A DNA stretch of 64,000 bases from Sphingomonadaceae bacterium 3R27E2-A (GCA_005503165.1 SCNT01000018.1:25847-89846); one strand, 5' to 3'. Numbered from the stretch's first letter, positions 35,406 through 44,794 are shown. The notes: a model not told the origin generated them from the letters alone. A program made the numbers and translations.

Positions 35406-37769
35406 TCAAAAGCTGACCTGCGCCTGTATGCCGTAGGTTCGCGGCGGGCGCGCGATCCCGAAGGTGAAGAGGCCGGCGACGGGGAGCACACCCGCGATCC
35501 CGCGATCGTCGGTCAGATTGCGCCCGAACAACGTCAGCACCAGTTCGGCATCGCCCAGCGCGGTCTTGTAACTGAGCGAGGCATCGAGGTTGCTGCGCGG
35601 ATCGGACAGACAGCGCGGATCGTTGGTCACGGCGCCCAGCACGACCGGTGTCGCGGGCACGATGCAGGTCGTCATCCTGCCCGTGCGCCGATAGAGCGCC
35701 GAAAGCGCCAGTTCGCCGCCGCCGACATCGCGACGATAGTCCACGCCCAACGACCAGGTCCATTTCGGCGCGCGGCGCAGCGTCAGCGTCGATACGTCAT
35801 CGGGAACATTGTCGCCGTTCACATCCTTGAAGAACGACCGGTATTCGGCGTCGATGTGCGACAGCGAGGCGTTGAATTCGAGTCCCTCGGCCGGCTGGGC
35901 GATCACTTCGGCCTCGACGCCGCGGATGCGGGCCGACGCGGCATTCTGTATCACCGTTTCCTGCGGATTGGCCGATCCGGGCGGCGAGGGCTGGACCACC
36001 TCCTCCTGCTTGTCGTCATAGTCGTTCTGGTAGAGCGCCAGATTGGTGCGCAGCCGCCGGTCGAGCCAGTCGGCCTTCAGGCCGATCTCATAGGCGTCGA
36101 CGATTTCGGGGCGATAGGGGCCGACCGAGGTCGGCGACCCGGCGCGGCCGTTGAAGCCGCCCGAGCGAAAACCGCGCGACACCGACGCATAGAGGCGCTT
36201 GTCATCGGCGATCTCGTAATTGGCCGTCGCGCGATAGGTGAATTTTTCGAACGATCTGGCGAATTCACAATTATTGCCGGGACCATAGGCCGGGACGCCC
36301 GGCGCCAGCAGGCCGGTCACGACGACGCATTCGCCGTTCCACCCCGGTTGCGACAGCTGGACCAGTGCGGGGACCACGCCGTAATTGTTGAAGATCGCCT
36401 TCCTGTCCCTGGTATAGCGCGCGCCGAGGCCGATCGTCAGCCGGTCGGTCGGCTTGACCTGGAAATCGGCGAAGGCGGCATAGGATTTGGCATCGCCGGC
36501 CGTGTCCTGTTGCAACTGGATGGGCGGGAAGCCCGGCCCGGCGATGCCCGACCCGAAATTGCTGGTCTGCGAGAGCCGGTAATGGCTGTCGAAATAATAG
36601 AGGCCGACGAGCGCGTTGAGCCACGGCGCGACGTCGCCCGCGAGCCGCAGTTCCTGGCTGAACTGGCGAAAGGTTTGCGGCCGGTGCGTCGTGAACAGGT
36701 CGACCGATGAAGCGTCGAAATCCTGGACGAAGTCCTCGACGTTGCGGCGCCAGCCGGTGACCGAGGTCAGCGTCATCGGTCCGATGTCGATATCGACATT
36801 TGCGGTGACGGCATCGGTCTTGTTGCTGAGCGGCGTCGGGACGTTCTGGAAGATCGTATATTGCGCCTTCGCGGGGAGCAGATGGCGATCGCATTGCGCG
36901 GCGGGCGCCAGCGGCGAACCGAGAAAGGCCGAGATGAAGGGGTTGCAAAGCACCTCGCCGCTGCTCGACAATTGTGTCGAGATCGTCTCGCCGGTCTCCT
37001 TCTGGTGCTCGTAAGTGACGAGCGCTTCAAAGCCTTCGGCGGGCTGGAACAGCGCGGTCACCCCCGCCGCGATCGATTTGCTGCGCCCCTGGCGCCGGTT
37101 CTGCGTGGCGTTGAAATAATAGCCGTCGGTCTGATCGTAATAGAAGAAGCCTTTGAGCGCGAGAACGTCACCGATCATCGGTGTGTTCACGACCAGCTTG
37201 CCGGTCTTCGTATCATAATTGCTGTAGGCGAAGCTTGCCTTCGCGCCGAACTCCCCGGTCGGCCGGGTTCGCGTGACATTGACCACCCCGCCGATCGTGT
37301 TGCGGCCGAACAAGGTGCCCTGCGGCCCGCGCAGCACTTCCATGCCCGCCAGATCGAAGCTGTCGAGCAATTGCCCGGCATTGGTGCCGATGAACACTCC
37401 GTCGACCACGACCCCGACGGCCGGATCGAAGCTCTTCTCGATGTCATCGAACGAAATGCCGCGGATCGCGATCGCAGCCGCCTTGGGTCCGGACGACACC
37501 GGATCGATCACCAGGCCGGGAACCCGCCCGGCCACGTCGCGGATCCCGCCGACCAGCGGCGATTCGAGTTGTGCTTCGGACAGCGCCGACACCGCGATCG
37601 GCACCTGCTGTATCGACTCCGACCGCTTTTGTGCCGTGACGACAATATCGTCGATGCCCGCCTGCGACTGGCCGTCGGCCGCCGGTTCCTCCGCGGCGAC
37701 GGCGGGCATGGCAGCAAGCAGCCCCGCCGCGAGAGCGCTGGCCTTCAACAGATGATTCTTCATTCCCAT
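35406..37769 (-). CDS. TonB-dependent receptor
   Basis: Outer-membrane receptor of 787 residues. Signal peptide ends near AVAAEE (about residue 26), a TonB-box-like DDIVVTAQKR follows, then the plug (VPIAVSALSEAQLES to VNVTRTRP) and a beta-barrel ending in QVSF, the usual aromatic C-terminus. The DDIVVTAQKR box and the plug resemble the large sphingomonad group that takes up aromatic, terpenoid or steroid-like substrates rather than siderophores. Last gene of the leftward run that begins at the small monooxygenase-like gene. Confidence 0.94.
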   Translation of the reverse strand: MGMKNHLLKASALAAGLLAAMPAVAAEEPAADGQSQAGIDDIVVTAQKRSESIQQVPIAVSALSEAQLESPLVGGIRDVAGRVPGLVIDPVSSGPKAAAIAIRGISFDDIEKSFDPAVGVVVDGVFIGTNAGQLLDSFDLAGMEVLRGPQGTLFGRNTIGGVVNVTRTRPTGEFGAKASFAYSNYDTKTGKLVVNTPMIGDVLALKGFFYYDQTDGYYFNATQNRRQGRSKSIAAGVTALFQPAEGFEALVTYEHQKETGETISTQLSSSGEVLCNPFISAFLGSPLAPAAQCDRHLLPAKAQYTIFQNVPTPLSNKTDAVTANVDIDIGPMTLTSVTGWRRNVEDFVQDFDASSVDLFTTHRPQTFRQFSQELRLAGDVAPWLNALVGLYYFDSHYRLSQTSNFGSGIAGPGFPPIQLQQDTAGDAKSYAAFADFQVKPTDRLTIGLGARYTRDRKAIFNNYGVVPALVQLSQPGWNGECVVVTGLLAPGVPAYGPGNNCEFARSFEKFTYRATANYEIADDKRLYASVSRGFRSGGFNGRAGSPTSVGPYRPEIVDAYEIGLKADWLDRRLRTNLALYQNDYDDKQEEVVQPSPPGSANPQETVIQNAASARIRGVEAEVIAQPAEGLEFNASLSHIDAEYRSFFKDVNGDNVPDDVSTLTLRRAPKWTWSLGVDYRRDVGGGELALSALYRRTGRMTTCIVPATPVVLGAVTNDPRCLSDPRSNLDASLSYKTALGDAELVLTLFGRNLTDDRGIAGVLPVAGLFTFGIARPPRTYGIQAQVSF

Positions 37770-37853
37770 TCTCCCCTCCCACGCCGCCGCCGGATTGCCG
37801 GTCTTGCGAACGCAAACGCTGATCGCGCGCCGAAATGCCCTCGCCTCGATTCC

Positions 37854-38600
37854 TCAGGCGGTGATCCCGCCATCGACGGCAATATCGGTCCCCGTCACGA
37901 ACCCGCTCGCATCACTGACCAGAAACAGGACGGCGGCAGCGACGTCGGCGGGGACTCCCACCCGCCCCAGCGGTGTGTTCGCGGCGCCGAAGCCCGCTAC
38001 GTCGAGGTCGGGAACCGCTTCGGTCAGCATTGGTGTGTCGATGATCCCCGGCAGGATCGCATTGACGCGAATCCCTGCGGGAGCCAGCGAGCGGGCAGCG
38101 GCGCGGGTCATTCCGCGCACGGCCCATTTGGTCGCCGAATAGGCGAAAAATAGCGGATCCGCGCGCACGGCGGCAATCGAGGCGATGTTGACGATCGAGC
38201 CGCCACCGCCTGCGCGCATCAGGTCGGCGCCATATTTCATGCCCAAGAACACGCCGCTCTGGTTGACCGCGACCGTGCGTTCGAACAGCCGCAGGTCGGT
38301 CTGCGCCAGATCGGCCATCGGTGCGATTCCGGCATTGTTGACCAGCCCGTCGAGGCGGCCGTGGCGTCCCTGAATGGCGGCGGCGAGCCCGACCCAGCTC
38401 ACTTCCGAAGCGACGTCGAGCGTCGCGGCCCAGCAGTCTCCGCCGGCTTCGGCCGCTACCGCCGCCGCTTCGTCGCCGCGGATGTCAGTGACGATGACGG
38501 CAGCCCCCTCGCGCGCCAGCAGGCGAGCGTGCTCGGCGCCCTGGCCCCGCCCGGCTCCCGTGACCAGAACGATCTTACCCGCGACCTGTCCTGTGCTCAT
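37854..38600 (-). CDS. SDR family oxidoreductase of the P450 cluster
   Basis: Classical SDR of 248 residues. TGAGRGQG near 15-22 (Gln in place of Ile), VTDIRGDE after strand 2 with Asp for NAD, NNAGIAP, Ser in VNIASIAA, YSATKWA (Tyr about 149) and FVTGTDIAVDGG. The Gly-Arg-Gly-Gln-Gly variant is frequent in SDRs for cyclic alcohols and steroids. ATG overlaps the stop of the monooxygenase-like gene (ATGA). With P450 in the cluster it may oxidise the hydroxyl that the P450 adds. Confidence 0.92.
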   Translation of the reverse strand: MSTGQVAGKIVLVTGAGRGQGAEHARLLAREGAAVIVTDIRGDEAAAVAAEAGGDCWAATLDVASEVSWVGLAAAIQGRHGRLDGLVNNAGIAPMADLAQTDLRLFERTVAVNQSGVFLGMKYGADLMRAGGGGSIVNIASIAAVRADPLFFAYSATKWAVRGMTRAAARSLAPAGIRVNAILPGIIDTPMLTEAVPDLDVAGFGAANTPLGRVGVPADVAAAVLFLVSDASGFVTGTDIAVDGGITA

Positions 38601-39031
38601 GCCACCGCCCCTTCTTCCTTGCTTTCTTCCCGCGCCCGCCGCCACCAGGCCGCGACGCTGTGCGGAAACATCTCGGCATAGAAGCGCTCGCGCTCGCCCC
38701 AGTCGGCATGCGGCGGCGCGTCCGCGGTTTCGGGGAGCGGCGCGGCCCCGTGCAGCGGATCGACCCATTCAAGCCGGAAGTCCGCCACCAGGTCCATCAG
38801 GGGTTGCGCAGCCTCTTCGTGGTGCGGCCCGACCTCATGGGCAATGAAGCCCGCATAGTCGTCGAAGGATTCGAAACAATAATAGAGGCCGGGCTCTTCG
38901 CCCCGCCAATATTCGTAGCGACGCAGCGCGGGTTCGCTCGCATGCGATGCGGCATAAAGGTCGCGAACGATCGCTTCGAACCGGGCCACACAGCCGGGCT
39001 TTATCCGAATGTGCGCGAGCAAAGTCGCCAT
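38597..39031 (-). CDS. Small antibiotic-biosynthesis-monooxygenase-like (dimeric alpha-beta barrel) protein
   Basis: One hundred forty-four residues. Residues 1-90 (LLAHIRIKPGCVARFEAIVRDL, YEYWRGEEPGLYYCFESFDDYAGFIAHE) match the ferredoxin-like ABM/NIPSNAP-type fold; the remainder is a Trp-rich tail unlike the family core. GAGAGGAAAAT precedes the ATG. Members may be cofactor-free monooxygenases or stress-response enzymes, and the function here is not known. It is the first leftward gene from a divergent promoter shared with the P450 gene. Confidence 0.8.
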   Translation of the reverse strand: MATLLAHIRIKPGCVARFEAIVRDLYAASHASEPALRRYEYWRGEEPGLYYCFESFDDYAGFIAHEVGPHHEEAAQPLMDLVADFRLEWVDPLHGAAPLPETADAPPHADWGERERFYAEMFPHSVAAWWRRAREESKEEGAVA

Positions 39032-39086
39032 ATTTTCCTCTCCGCAGCTTTTCTGTTGACCGCTGCTTGGCGTGCCCCTTATGACA

Positions 39087-39108
39087 TGCAGCACTGCTGC
39101 TTGCAATT
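39087..39108. promoter_or_regulatory. Operator-like motif A of the P450 cluster
   Basis: TGCAGCACTGCTGCTTGCAA and two more T (39087-39108). The motif recurs, inverted, at 41567-41589 as TGCATTACTGCTGCTTGAAA; ACTGCTGCTTG is shared exactly. GCAGC-ACT-GCTGC within it is a dyad, and a third GCTGCTTG lies at 39062-39069. The gap separates the P450 gene (rightward) from the ABM-SDR-receptor run (leftward). Confidence 0.6.
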
Positions 39109-39144
39109 CGTGAAACCCTGTCTAAAACAATAGGGGAGAGAAAG

Positions 39145-40377
39145 ATGGCGACCGTGTTGCCCGATATTTTTGCGCCCGACGCCGAAAAGAACTGGTATGA
39201 ATCCTACCGAATTCTGCGTGACGAGGCGCCCGTCTGGCCGGTTCCCGGGACCAATCTGTTCATACTGACACGATATGCCGACATCGGCCGCGTCATTCGC
39301 GACAGCGAGCTATTCTCGAACGAGGCCGACCGGCACGGCGGCGAACCGCTGCTGATGTTTCCCGAGGCGCGGCAGATTTTCGTCGAACGCGGCTGGCCCA
39401 AGGCGTTTCCGCTGGCGCAGGATCCGCCCGAGCACCGCCGCTTTCGCGCACTGGTGAACCATTTTTTCACGGGCCCGCGGCTCGAAGCCTGCCGGGGCAT
39501 GATCGAACGCCACGTCCATGCGCTGATCGACAGCTTCGCCGGAGAGGGAGAGGCCGAATTCGTTTCGGCCTTTGCCGACCGCTTGCCCGCCGCAGTCATC
39601 ACCGACCTGCTAGGGCTGCCGCAGGAGGATCACGAGCGGCTGAAAACCTGGTCCTATGCCTGGGCGCTGCCCTTCGCCCGCGGACTGAGTCGCGAGCAGG
39701 AAATCTGGGTCGCCGAGCAGGGGGTCGAATTCCAGCATTATCTGAAGGACAAGATCGAGGCCCGTCGCGCCGCGCCGCGCGACGACATCATTTCGGAACT
39801 CGCGGTCGCGCGGCTCGACGATCGCGCGCTGACCGACGGTGAAATCGTCTCGATCCTCGACCATCTCTATATCGGCGGCAACGAAACCACCGCCTTCGCC
39901 CTGTCCTCGGGCCTGTGGATGATGCTGCGCGAGCCGGGCCTGTACGAGCGGCTAGGCGCCGACCGGTCGCTGATCAAGGCGTTCGTCGAGGAGGTGTTGC
40001 GGCTCGAATCGCCGACGCAGGGCCTGTACCGCACTGCCACGCGCGACACCGAAATCGGCGGGGTCTCCATTCCGAAGGGCGCGACCTTGCACCTGCGCTT
40101 CGCGGCCGCAAATCGCGATCCCCAAGTTTTCGAGGATCCCGAGAGCGTTCGCCTCGATCGCCCGAACGCGATGCGCCATATGGCGTTCAGCCAGGCCGAG
40201 CATCATTGCCCTGGCGCCGGCCTGTCACGGCTCGAGCTGGCTATCGCTTTCGACGCATTGCTCGACCGCCTGCCTGCGATGCGGCTGGCGGACGAGCGCA
40301 ACGATTATGACCATCTGCCGGGCTTCGTGCTGCGCGCGCTGAAAGCGCTCCACATCCGGTTCGATCCGCCCGGCTGA
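39145..40377 (+). CDS. Cytochrome P450
   Basis: Soluble bacterial P450 of 410 residues. I-helix IGGNETTAFAL near 243-253, K-helix EVLR (ExxR) near 282, and heme loop MAFSQAEHHCPGAGLSRLE with the ligand Cys355. In the usual FGxGxHxCxG loop both Gly are replaced, the second by Ala in QAEHHC. The active-site Thr pair GNETT follows an Asn in place of the common Asp/Glu. It probably hydroxylates a substrate brought in by the TonB receptor of the cluster. No ferredoxin or reductase gene lies beside it, so partners are elsewhere. Confidence 0.95.
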   Translation: MATVLPDIFAPDAEKNWYESYRILRDEAPVWPVPGTNLFILTRYADIGRVIRDSELFSNEADRHGGEPLLMFPEARQIFVERGWPKAFPLAQDPPEHRRFRALVNHFFTGPRLEACRGMIERHVHALIDSFAGEGEAEFVSAFADRLPAAVITDLLGLPQEDHERLKTWSYAWALPFARGLSREQEIWVAEQGVEFQHYLKDKIEARRAAPRDDIISELAVARLDDRALTDGEIVSILDHLYIGGNETTAFALSSGLWMMLREPGLYERLGADRSLIKAFVEEVLRLESPTQGLYRTATRDTEIGGVSIPKGATLHLRFAAANRDPQVFEDPESVRLDRPNAMRHMAFSQAEHHCPGAGLSRLELAIAFDALLDRLPAMRLADERNDYDHLPGFVLRALKALHIRFDPPG

Positions 40378-40394
40378 ACCGGGGACAAATCCCG

Positions 40395-40991
40395 TCAGCC
40401 GCGCACGGCGATCGACTCCTCGCGCCACGGCGCGATCAGCCCGTCGCCGTCCTGCCGATAGGCTTCAGGCAAATCGTCGACCAGATGCCAGGCGGCCGAC
40501 AGCCGGCCAAAGCCGATGAAAAAGGCAATGAAGGCGCCGAGTTCGACGATCTCCTTCTCGCCGAAATGCTCGCGCAAGGCGTCGAAGTCGGCATCGTCGA
40601 TCACGAAATGGTTGGTCGAGGATTTGTCGGCGTAGGCGATCGCCGCCTTTTCCGCGGCGCTGAGATCGGCGGCCTCCTGCGGCTTTTCGAGCGAGCAGAC
40701 CGCACCGTCGGTCAGACCGTCGTCCAGCGCCGAATGATAGCGGATCGCCATGCAGCTGCGGCACTGATTGTGAAAGGCGACGCGGATGCGGACCAGCTCG
40801 ACCAGGCGGCGCGGCAGCGCGGTCGAGGCGAACAGCGACTGGCCGAAGCCGAGCACCCCCATCGCAAGCGCCGGGTTATGCGCCAGGACGCGAATGATTC
40901 CCTGTTCGACCACGCTCGCGCTGTCACCAGCAGCAAATTCGCGCAAATCGTCACCCCATTCGGTCACGGGCAGCGTCGCGATACGAGCCAT
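40395..40991 (-). CDS. Carboxymuconolactone decarboxylase/AhpD-like protein
   Basis: One hundred ninety-eight residues. CRSCMAIRYH with Cys77, Cys80 and His86 is the AhpD-type redox motif, preceded by the Glu in RLVELVRIRVAFHNQ. It would act as a thiol peroxidase or disulfide partner rather than a true decarboxylase. The stop is 17 nt from the convergent P450 stop. Reads leftward after the NTF2-like gene and shares its promoter. Confidence 0.88.
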   Translation of the reverse strand: MARIATLPVTEWGDDLREFAAGDSASVVEQGIIRVLAHNPALAMGVLGFGQSLFASTALPRRLVELVRIRVAFHNQCRSCMAIRYHSALDDGLTDGAVCSLEKPQEAADLSAAEKAAIAYADKSSTNHFVIDDADFDALREHFGEKEIVELGAFIAFFIGFGRLSAAWHLVDDLPEAYRQDGDGLIAPWREESIAVRG

Positions 40992-41019
40992 TTTTGATCT
41001 CCTTCAAAAGATGCGGCGT

Positions 41020-41535
41020 TCAGCGCGAGCGAAACAGCGGGTGGCCGGGATCGAGCCCCTCGGCGCGCGCGACGCCCGCCAGCAACGGCGATTCCGCAAG
41101 CGGGCCGGCCTGGTGGCCGTGCAACAGGTAGCGGCGTTCGGCAAAGCGCCATTCGTCCGCGCGCCGTTCGAAGCGATCGAGATAGCGGCCGAAAAACAGC
41201 TGCTGAAAGGTCTCGCCATCGGCGCCGGTACCGACCGCCTGCGTGATCGCGCAACTGTCGGCGTCGGCGCGCTCGCCGGCGACATGCAACACGCTGTTGG
41301 CGGTGAGGTGAAAGCGGCGATCGGACAGCGCGGCATTGTCGAGGAGAAATGCAACAGCGCCCGCCGCGTCGCCCGAGAAAAAGCCGAGATCGACCCGCGC
41401 GTCGGGCCAGAACAACGCGGAAAGCTCCGCGCCATCCTGCCAGTCGATGGCGCGACCGTAGCGATGGATAAGCCGCAGACACGCCGTCTCGGCCAGCAAT
41501 AGTTCGAGCTTGCCGTCGTCCACGACTGCCTGCAT
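41020..41535 (-). CDS. NTF2-like/SnoaL-like protein
   Basis: One hundred seventy-one residues. The alpha helix start ELLLAETACLRLIHRYGRAIDWQDG, ELSALFWPDARVDLG and RRFHLTANSVLHVAG are typical of the ring-hydroxylating-dioxygenase-beta/SnoaL-like cone fold. His and Asp/Tyr in IHRYGRAIDW line the pocket in such proteins. It may isomerise, dehydrate or hydrolyse a product of the P450. ATG at 41535 is chosen; the TTG at 41568 lacks a Shine-Dalgarno and would sit in the operator-like motif. Confidence 0.82.
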   Translation of the reverse strand: MQAVVDDGKLELLLAETACLRLIHRYGRAIDWQDGAELSALFWPDARVDLGFFSGDAAGAVAFLLDNAALSDRRFHLTANSVLHVAGERADADSCAITQAVGTGADGETFQQLFFGRYLDRFERRADEWRFAERRYLLHGHQAGPLAESPLLAGVARAEGLDPGHPLFRSR

Positions 41536-41566
41536 CCTCTCCGTTGGACGCGCTTGCGGGCGCGAC

Positions 41567-41589
41567 AATTTTCAAGCAGCAGTAATGCA
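41567..41589. promoter_or_regulatory. Operator-like motif B of the P450 cluster
   Basis: On the minus strand TGCATTACTGCTGCTTGAAA plus ATT, matching motif A at 39087-39108 (TGCA, then ACTGCTGCTTG, then A-rich). It lies between the NTF2-like gene (leftward) and the TetR gene (rightward), so the TetR protein may control itself and both halves of the cluster. Confidence 0.6.
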
Positions 41590-41651
41590 GAATTGGTAGC
41601 GGCGATCAATGCAAATCCCCGCCCCCTCTTAAAATGAAGGGGACAGAGCGT

Positions 41652-42431
41652 ATGAAGGACATCGGCATGACGGAAGGGAATCGGCAAGGCGAAGGCGGCT
41701 CGGTCCAGGATGAGCGCGGCGAAGCAAACCGCATTGCCATCCTCGACGCGACGATCCGCTGCTTTGCCGAACAGGGTTGGGCCGGTACGAACATGTCATT
41801 GATTGCGCGTGCGACGGGAATGACGCGCGGCAAGATCCAATATTATTATCCCGTGCTCGACGACCTGAAATTCGCGGCGATCGATCATCTGAGCCGGTCG
41901 TGGCAAGTCACCTATTTCGAGGCGATCGAGGCGATCGCCGGCACGCAGGAGCGGTTCGAGAAGGGGGTCGATCTCTTATGGCAGCTCGCGCACGAGCCGC
42001 TGCAGGTCGCCCGGCGCGAACTGGAGGCAGCGGCGCGCACCGACGCGGCGCTGCGGCGCGCGCTCGATGCTTGCGCGGTGGAGGAGGAAGCCCTGTCGCT
42101 CGACCAGACCGCGCGCGCCTTTCCTGCGATCGCCGCGCTCGGCGAGGAGCAACTTCAGCTCGGCCGCTATTTCGCGCTCGTCTTTCTCGAAGGCCTGGCT
42201 TCGCACCGCTTTCCCTCCCGTGGCGACGCTTGGCGGACGCGGTTGATCGCGATGTTCAAATACTGCCTTGCGACCTATTGGGCCCATCTGGGCGTCGATG
42301 TGTCGGGCAATTCGGCAAATCCCGCCCCGCCACCATCAATTAGTCCGCCGGCAGCCGACCCGAGCAAGCTTCGCGCGCTCAAGCTGTTGCAAGAGGCGGC
42401 CGATTTGCTTGCCGACGCCAATCTCGAATGA
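41652..42431 (+). CDS. TetR family regulator of the P450 cluster
   Basis: About 259 residues from ATG at 41652; ATGs at 41634 and 41667 are alternatives, with AAGGGG and GAAGGA ahead of them. HTH with MSLIARATGMTRGKIQYYYPVLDDL near 47-71, where the usual YxHF is replaced by QYYYP. The C-terminal half is helical, with a Pro-rich tail before KLRALKLLQEAADLLADA. Divergent from the NTF2-like/AhpD operon, and its gap holds motif B. Confidence 0.9.
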   Translation: MKDIGMTEGNRQGEGGSVQDERGEANRIAILDATIRCFAEQGWAGTNMSLIARATGMTRGKIQYYYPVLDDLKFAAIDHLSRSWQVTYFEAIEAIAGTQERFEKGVDLLWQLAHEPLQVARRELEAAARTDAALRRALDACAVEEEALSLDQTARAFPAIAALGEEQLQLGRYFALVFLEGLASHRFPSRGDAWRTRLIAMFKYCLATYWAHLGVDVSGNSANPAPPPSISPPAADPSKLRALKLLQEAADLLADANLE

Positions 42432-42572
42432 GAGTGCGGCGATTCGCAGGCCGGCGCGCCGACGATCCTGCCCGGTTCGATCCGGATTCCCGGCTCAAAG
42501 AGCCATCTGCGAGCACTGGTCGCGGGCGCCGCTGAAACAAAGCGGGGCGCACTTCCCATCTTTGTTGCGAAA

Positions 42573-42649
<77 letters not shown>

Positions 42650-42752
42650 CGGTAGAGCGCGGCCTCTAGCAAGAGCACGGCCCGCCAGCAATGGCCTATC
42701 GACCGGGCCGCGCCAATATGCGAAGCGAGGCCCGAGCGCAGGGGGAGCGGGG

Positions 42753-43814
42753 TTGAAGGCATCCGATTACGACTGGCCGATGGCCGCCGACCTCTATGGC
42801 GAGATGCAGCTCGAGGCGCATCCGCCTGCGCGGCACCAATGGCGCGACTTCGTCCCCGGCATCCTCGTCACCGCGATCGCCGCGCTCGCCGCGGCGTGGC
42901 TCGCCGACCATTATGCCGCGCCGATCGTCCTGATGGGGCTGCTGATCGGGCTCGCGCTCTCCTTCCTGTCGCAGGACAGGCGCACCCACGCCGGGCTCGA
43001 CCTGATGTCGCAGACCGCGCTGCGTTTCGGCATCGTCCTCGTCGGCGCGCGGATCACGGCCGACCAGCTCGTCGATTTGGGGCCGCTGCCCTTCGCGCTG
43101 CTGGTGCTGATCATGGTCGCAGTGATCGCGGTGACCGTCGCGACCGCAAGATTGTTCCGGCAGGACCGCCACGCCGCCCTGCTCGCGGGCGGCGCGACCG
43201 CGATCTGCGGCGCGTCGGCGGCGCTCGCGCTCTATTCGCTGATCGGCGACAAGCGCGTCGACCAGGCGCGCTTCACGCTGACCTTGGTAGGGATCACCGT
43301 CGCGAGCGCGCTGGCGATGACGCTCTATCCCGTGCTCGCGGCGCAGCTCGGCCTGTCCGACGCGCAGGCGGGTTTCCTGATCGGCGCATCGATCCACGAC
43401 GTCGCGCAGGCGATCGGCGGCGGCTTTTCCTTTTCGGCGCCCGCGGGCGAGGTCGCAACGATCGTCAAGCTGACACGCGTCGCTTTGCTCGCGCCGATGC
43501 TGATGCTCGTCGGCCTCTGGCTCGCGCGAAGCGGCGGCGACGGCACCGGCAAGCGCATCCCGCTACGCCTGCCCTGGTTCATCCTCGGCTTTCTCGCCGT
43601 CGCCGCGCTCAATTCGCTGATCGCGATCCCCAAGCCCGTCGCCGAGGGCGCCGCGACCGCCGCGCAGGCGCTGCTGCTGCTCGCGATCGTCGCGACCGCG
43701 ATGAAGGCGCGGCTGCACCTGCTGCTCGACCAGGGCTGGCGCAGCTTCGCGCCGATCATCGTCGCGACGCTGACGAGCTTCCTGTTGTCGCTGGGGGCTG
43801 CGCTGCTTTTGTGA
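42753..43814 (+). CDS. YeiH/UPF0324 family putative sulfate exporter
   Basis: Three hundred fifty-three residues with about 10 hydrophobic segments. GLDLMSQTALRFGIVLVGARIT and GGATAICGASAALAL, then FLIGASIHDVAQAIGGGFSF are the family motifs. The start is TTG at 42753 after GGGGGAG; an ATG at 42780 would cut 9 residues. The family is thought to export sulfate or related anions but is poorly characterised. Alone between the tRNA gene and a converging zinc-ribbon gene. Confidence 0.85.
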   Translation: MKASDYDWPMAADLYGEMQLEAHPPARHQWRDFVPGILVTAIAALAAAWLADHYAAPIVLMGLLIGLALSFLSQDRRTHAGLDLMSQTALRFGIVLVGARITADQLVDLGPLPFALLVLIMVAVIAVTVATARLFRQDRHAALLAGGATAICGASAALALYSLIGDKRVDQARFTLTLVGITVASALAMTLYPVLAAQLGLSDAQAGFLIGASIHDVAQAIGGGFSFSAPAGEVATIVKLTRVALLAPMLMLVGLWLARSGGDGTGKRIPLRLPWFILGFLAVAALNSLIAIPKPVAEGAATAAQALLLLAIVATAMKARLHLLLDQGWRSFAPIIVATLTSFLLSLGAALLL

Positions 43815-43845
43815 CGCCGTGGCGTCAGGCCAAGTTTCCGCAGAA

Positions 43846-44631
43846 TCAGCCTTTTGGCAGCGCCCAGCTCACCGTCAGCTGCGTCGCGCGGCGCGGAATG
43901 TCGAGCTTGGCCTCGCTGAAATTGACCTTTTCGTTCGGCGGCAGCATCCGCACCGGCGGCTTGATCGTCCAGCTATAGACAATCGTCCCCTGCGCATCGC
44001 GCAGCTCGGCGAGGATGGGCGGCACGCGCTGTTCGCGGTCGGTCGGATTGATGATCACCCCCGAAGCGGCGAAATAGATGGTGCCGTCGGCGAGTTCGCG
44101 ATGATCCTGGTTCGGCGGCAGCTCGATGACGAGGTCGGGCTCGTCGCTCATCCCGGGGATGCCCAGCCCCTGCGCCCAGCCCGGCAGCCCGAACCAGTAG
44201 AGCCCCGCGGTCGCGGCGATCATCAGCGCCGCGGCGCCGCCCGCGATCAGCGTCCAGCGCTTCGCCGGATTGCGGCGCGGGCGGCGGAAGGGCAGCGGCG
44301 CCTCGCTGTCGGTGACGGTGACCTTCTTTTCGGCCGGCGGCGCGGCAAAGGCGCCGGCGGGCGGCGCTTCGGTGAGCTCGCGCAGGACCGGAGCGGCGGC
44401 TTCGACTTGCGGCGCAGGCACCGGAACGTCGGGGGCAGCCGCCACGGGCGGCTCGACCGGAGCCGGGGCGGGCGTCGGAGCGGGCGCGGCCGTGGGCGCC
44501 GCGGCGCCGCTCGCAGGTTCCTGGAACCAGCTGTGGCGGCAATTGGCGCAGCGAACGGTGCGGCCATTGGCGCCGATCGCCGTATCGGGAACGACGTAGC
44601 GCGTGTGGCAGGCAGGACAGGCGAGGATCAT
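43846..44631 (-). CDS. Zinc-ribbon (MJ0042-type) membrane protein
   Basis: Two hundred sixty-one residues. The N-terminal zinc ribbon has CPAC (Cys5, Cys8) and CANC (Cys28, Cys31). A Pro/Ala-rich linker runs to near residue 100, one hydrophobic segment follows ([20 protein letters not shown]), then a DUF3426-like extracytoplasmic part with [31 protein letters not shown]. Common in alphaproteobacteria beside ftsEX; its function is not established. Divergent from ftsE. Confidence 0.85.
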   Translation of the reverse strand: MILACPACHTRYVVPDTAIGANGRTVRCANCRHSWFQEPASGAAAPTAAPAPTPAPAPVEPPVAAAPDVPVPAPQVEAAAPVLRELTEAPPAGAFAAPPAEKKVTVTDSEAPLPFRRPRRNPAKRWTLIAGGAAALMIAATAGLYWFGLPGWAQGLGIPGMSDEPDLVIELPPNQDHRELADGTIYFAASGVIINPTDREQRVPPILAELRDAQGTIVYSWTIKPPVRMLPPNEKVNFSEAKLDIPRRATQLTVSWALPKG

Positions 44632-44794
44632 GGATTCCCTCTAAACACGGCGATTCGCGGCATGCAAGCGCCGCGTCGCCCGAGCGCCTCTACTCGGCGC
44701 TTGTCCTTGTGGGAAAGCCATGCAACAGGCGGGCCATGGGCGTCGTCCTATCCTTGCCGGGCGCGGAACGCGGGCTTCGCCGCGGCGTGACGCC

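Noticed and set aside
35174..35416. Eighty-codon open frame in the gap after the amidohydrolase gene
   Set aside because: Cys/Pro/Arg-rich without family resemblance, overlaps the TonB receptor end and the inverted repeat.
42432..42572. Terminator or attachment site right after the tRNA-Arg 3' end
   Set aside because: The GCGCCGCT/AGCGGGGCGC hairpin is imperfect and has no clear T-run; no integrase or repeat longer than 10 nt was found.
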